The notes under the pieces are model-generated. The model was not told the origin of the DNA. It was given only the letters and a program-made list of their open reading frames with translations, and did no database searches. From contig JAUHVL010000007.1 in assembly GCA_030425045.1 (NCBI GenBank), positions 89,862 through 153,861 on the forward strand: DNA of 64,000 bases, in the 5' to 3' direction. The stretch comes from a bacterium (lineage in GTDB: Bacteria > Bdellovibrionota > Bacteriovoracia > Bacteriovoracales > Bacteriovoracaceae). The translations under genes and the position numbers were made by a program. Of this stretch, positions 61,387-64,000 are shown piece by piece. Each line of letters begins with the position of its first letter. The stretch's first letter is position 1.

Positions 61387-63558
61387 ATGGAAACGGTTTC
61401 TCTTAAAATTGAGGGAATGAGTTGTGCTAGTTGTGCCAGTACAATTGAGAAGGAAGTGGCTTTACTAGATGGGGTAAACAGCTCAAGTGTTAATTTTGCA
61501 GTTGAAACCGGCCGGTTTGAAGTTCAAGACCTTAGCATTAAAGATAAAATTACTGAAAAGATAAAATCTCTTGGTTACTCAGTAATAGGTGATGAAATAG
61601 TAAACAATGAAGCAGGAAAAATTGATGAAAACTTTTCTAAGTTTGTGATCTCAATTGTTCTGGCTCTCATGATATTCGCTCTGGCCATGTGGCCTTTGAA
61701 AGGATGGCCATCTAAGAGTATTAACTGGTATTTACAATTAGTCTTATGTGCCCCAATTTGGGGATGGGTTGGTTTAAAGTTCCAAAAGTCACTTCTTCAT
61801 TTTCTTCGATCTGGTATGTCTAATATGAATACTTTAATTGGGCTTGGAACTACAGCAGCTTTTCTTTACAGTCTTTTTATAACAATATTCACAGACTTTT
61901 CAATTCAGGCTGGACTCACTCAAAAGGTTTACTTTGAAGCTGTCGGATTCATCATTTCATTTGTTTATTTAGGTCAATACTTTGAAGAGAAGGCGAAGAG
62001 AAAGACTACAGAAGCTCTAAATTCACTTTTTCAGTTAAGTTCTAAAAATGCAACGATTATAGTTAATGGGGAGTTAAAAGAAGTTAAAATAGAAAATGTA
62101 AAAGTTGGTGACTTAATTAGGGTTAAACCTGGAGAGAAGTTTCCTGTTGATGGCAAAATTGTCAAAGGTGAATCTGCAATTGATGAGTCAATGATTTCAG
62201 GAGAACCAATTCCAGTATCTAAAGAAATTGGAGATCAAGTTTTTACGGGAACAATAAATGGTGACAGCATTATTGAATATAGGGCGACTAAAGTAGGTAA
62301 TGATACTTTCTTGTCTCAAATCATAAACTTTGTAGAGCAAGCGCAAAACTCAAAGCCTAAAATTCAGAAATATGCGGATAAAATAAGCTCAGTTTTTACT
62401 CCTGTAGTTATAGTAATTTCAATTATTACATTTCTAGCTTGGTTCTTTGCAGGGCCTTCGCCTATTTGGGGCACTTCTGTTTCTAATTTTATCGCAGTCC
62501 TTGTAATTGCTTGTCCTTGCGCTTTAGGACTTGCTACGCCTACCGCTGTTGTTGTAGCAACAGGTCGCGCATCGCTAAAAGGTTTATTAATTGGCGGTGG
62601 AGATATTATTGAAAAGGCGGTGGGTATTGATACGATTATTTTCGATAAAACTGGAACTATTACTGAAGGAAAGCCTTCTGTTATTGAAGTAAATATTAAA
62701 GATCATGATGATTCTATTTTAAAAGACGTTGCATCTATAGAACAATTCTCAGAGCATCCTCTTTCAAAAGCAATTGTTAAATATGCTAAAGAAAAAGGCT
62801 TAGCATTAAATGAACCAGATAGTTTTGAAATAGTTAAAGGTAAAGGCTTAAAAGCAGAAATAGATGGAAAAGATTATCTTATAGGTAATGAAAAGCTGCT
62901 GAATGAAAATGGTGTAGTCCTTGACGAGAGCCTTACGTTAAAACAAGTTGGAAGTTTTGTTTTTATATCATTGAGTGGTAAACATATTGGTTCAATAATT
63001 ATCGGTGACAAGATTAAAGTCTCTTCTAAGGAAACAATTAATCATCTAAAAAAGCGTGGAATTGAAACATGGATGATTACAGGTGATAACGAAATCATTG
63101 CTGAATCTGTTTCTAAAGAGCTAGGTATAGACCATTTTATTGCAAATGCACTTCCTCTTGAAAAATCAACTCGGTTAGAAAAGCTACAAGCTGATGGGAA
63201 AATTGTCGCAATGGTTGGTGATGGAGTTAATGATGCTCCAGCTCTAGCAAAGGCAAATCTTTCTATGGCAATGGGAACTGGTACTGATGTGGCGATAAAC
63301 GCTTCAGACGTTACAATTGTCAAAGGTGATCTTTCAAAAGCTTTGGAGTTTATTGAATTATCTGAAGGGACAATGAAGATTATTAAACAAAATCTTTTTC
63401 TCTCTATGATTTACAACACTCTACTAATTCCAATTGCAGCAGGAGTTCTAGTTATCTTTGGTGGCCCAATGATGCCACCTGTATTAGCAAGTGTAGCTAT
63501 GGCCCTGAGTAGTATTTCTGTTGTTTCAAATAGCCTTAGAATTAAGAATTTGATATGA
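61387..63558 (+). CDS. copA: Copper-exporting P1B-type ATPase CopA
   Basis: It has one N-terminal HMA domain (EGMSCASCASTIEK), membrane helices with the C-P-C motif (VIACPCALGLATPT), TGES-like ISGEPIP, phosphorylation site DKTGTITEG, HP motif in SEHPLSKA and hinge GDGVNDAPAL. At 723 aa it is full length. The ATG at 61387 agrees with the HMA start; an upstream in-frame ATG at 61351 lies within copZ. It exports copper(I), under CsoR control. Confidence 0.96.
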   Translation: METVSLKIEGMSCASCASTIEKEVALLDGVNSSSVNFAVETGRFEVQDLSIKDKITEKIKSLGYSVIGDEIVNNEAGKIDENFSKFVISIVLALMIFALAMWPLKGWPSKSINWYLQLVLCAPIWGWVGLKFQKSLLHFLRSGMSNMNTLIGLGTTAAFLYSLFITIFTDFSIQAGLTQKVYFEAVGFIISFVYLGQYFEEKAKRKTTEALNSLFQLSSKNATIIVNGELKEVKIENVKVGDLIRVKPGEKFPVDGKIVKGESAIDESMISGEPIPVSKEIGDQVFTGTINGDSIIEYRATKVGNDTFLSQIINFVEQAQNSKPKIQKYADKISSVFTPVVIVISIITFLAWFFAGPSPIWGTSVSNFIAVLVIACPCALGLATPTAVVVATGRASLKGLLIGGGDIIEKAVGIDTIIFDKTGTITEGKPSVIEVNIKDHDDSILKDVASIEQFSEHPLSKAIVKYAKEKGLALNEPDSFEIVKGKGLKAEIDGKDYLIGNEKLLNENGVVLDESLTLKQVGSFVFISLSGKHIGSIIIGDKIKVSSKETINHLKKRGIETWMITGDNEIIAESVSKELGIDHFIANALPLEKSTRLEKLQADGKIVAMVGDGVNDAPALAKANLSMAMGTGTDVAINASDVTIVKGDLSKALEFIELSEGTMKIIKQNLFLSMIYNTLLIPIAAGVLVIFGGPMMPPVLASVAMALSSISVVSNSLRIKNLI

Positions 63559-63592
63559 TTTTTGGCAGTTTCACAGTTATAGGTTTTTAGAT

Positions 63593-63883
63593 ATGGCAAA
63601 AGATATAAAGGGCGCAGACCACAAATCACACTTATCAAGAGTAAATAGAATTGAAGGTCAAGTTAGAGGCGTTAAAAATATGATTGAAGAGGGAAAGTAT
63701 TGTGTTGATATACTGACTCAAATAAAGGCGATCAGAAGTGCGCTAAAAGGACTTGAGCTACAAATACTAGAAGGTCATGCCAATCATTGCTTAATGAATG
63801 CGGTTAGCTCTGGTTCAAAAAAAGAAGCTAAAGAAAAGATCAACGAAGTTATGGAGCTAATTAAAAAGTCTTCTAAGTCTTAG
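63593..63883 (+). CDS. csoR: CsoR-type copper-sensing repressor
   Basis: The 96-aa helical protein has the DUF156 fold: HLSRVNRIEGQVRGVKNMIEEGKYC, ILTQIKAIRSALKGLELQILEGHANHC. The C-H-C metal set (KYC, EGH, NHC) corresponds to copper(I) CsoR. It would release the dyad at 61138-61154 when copper binds, so it regulates its own operon. Confidence 0.92.
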   Translation: MAKDIKGADHKSHLSRVNRIEGQVRGVKNMIEEGKYCVDILTQIKAIRSALKGLELQILEGHANHCLMNAVSSGSKKEAKEKINEVMELIKKSSKS

Positions 63884-63907
63884 TAATTGAATACTTCTTT
63901 TCTAGGG

Positions 63908-64000
63908 GCTGTTGCCAATTTGTCACAGGGCCGTATGTAGAAAAGTAAGCAAATCCTTATACTTGTAATGCTAAAAACAAAATTAAAGGATTTGCTTATG
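63908..64000 (+). mobile_element. Left end of an insertion sequence, truncated by the window
   Basis: The sequence GGGCTGTTGCCAATTTGTCA resembles the terminal inverted repeat of IS6-like elements (GG-CTGTTGC-AAT). After about 90 bases, an AGGA site precedes an ATG at the last bases (63998-64000), where a transposase gene would begin. The remainder is outside the window, so family assignment is tentative. Confidence 0.5.

Noticed and set aside
1..64000. CRISPR array, rRNA and tRNA genes
   Set aside because: No regularly spaced direct repeats with unique spacers were noticed, and no rRNA or tRNA-like sequences were recognised. Repeats in the sequence belong to protein repeats or operators.

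Overview
The window is A+T-rich, densely coded accessory DNA from a Gram-negative bacterium. A TIGR02147/DUF4423-like regulator at 9966-10757, abundant Sec and lipoprotein signals and extensive use of sigma-54 fit a predatory-type Bdellovibrionota host (Bacteriovorax/Bdellovibrio relatives). That taxonomic guess is inference. No rRNA, tRNA or CRISPR array was seen, and almost every gene is of mobile-element or defence type.

Layout. (1) 1-4.98 kb: cargo and debris. This holds a Sel1-like fragment, a secreted YHYH-HNH nuclease, a frameshifted tyrosine recombinase, and a nuclease embedded in eight Zn-finger repeats. (2) 5.0-9.58 kb: a bacterial ubiquitin-like conjugation operon encoding a triple Ubl, an E2, a JAMM-E1 fusion and a DUF6527 protein. 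It is flanked divergently by a fused HTH-ImmA/IrrE regulator with its own palindromic operator. The E1 crossover motif carries serines where cysteines are usual. (3) 9.6-10.76 kb: a TIGR02147-type regulator with a small exported partner. (4) 11.1-24.46 kb: integrative conjugative element 1, with a T4SS operon (VirB2, B3, B4, B5, B6, B8, B9 and B10-like, lipoprotein, VirD4-like ATPase), a nuclease-fold relaxase candidate, a nested palindrome that is probably oriT, an accessory protein, an SSB, an excisionase and a tyrosine integrase. (5) 24.6-26.5 kb: a PIN-type toxin pair and a DUF4145-like gene.

(6) 26.6-47.7 kb: element 2, on the minus strand. It has a serine recombinase, an XRE regulator, lipoproteins, a second nuclease-fold relaxase candidate, an FtsK-like coupling ATPase and a second, different T4SS (VirB10 back to VirB2), again without a VirB11. 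Next to it is a six-gene operon: oligopeptide-binding protein, histidine kinase, sigma-54 activator, HGGPG-type hydrolase, small secreted protein and isoprenylcysteine-methyltransferase-like protein. Both the T4SS operon and this sensor operon have a sigma-54 promoter (GG-N10-GC) with the same AAAATATCGC/GCGATATTTT dyads upstream. I read this as a self-contained signal-sensing switch for conjugation, and it is the most striking system in the window.

(7) 47.9-61.0 kb: a defence island with a type I restriction-modification operon (HTH, HsdM, HsdS, HsdR) continuing into a 1231-aa SIR2 protein and a membrane protein, then CGNR and CoiA-like genes. (8) 61.1-63.9 kb: a copper operon (CopZ, CopA, CsoR) with a clear CsoR operator. 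The window ends in the left part of an insertion sequence.

Functions are assigned from motifs read by eye. No database search was run.
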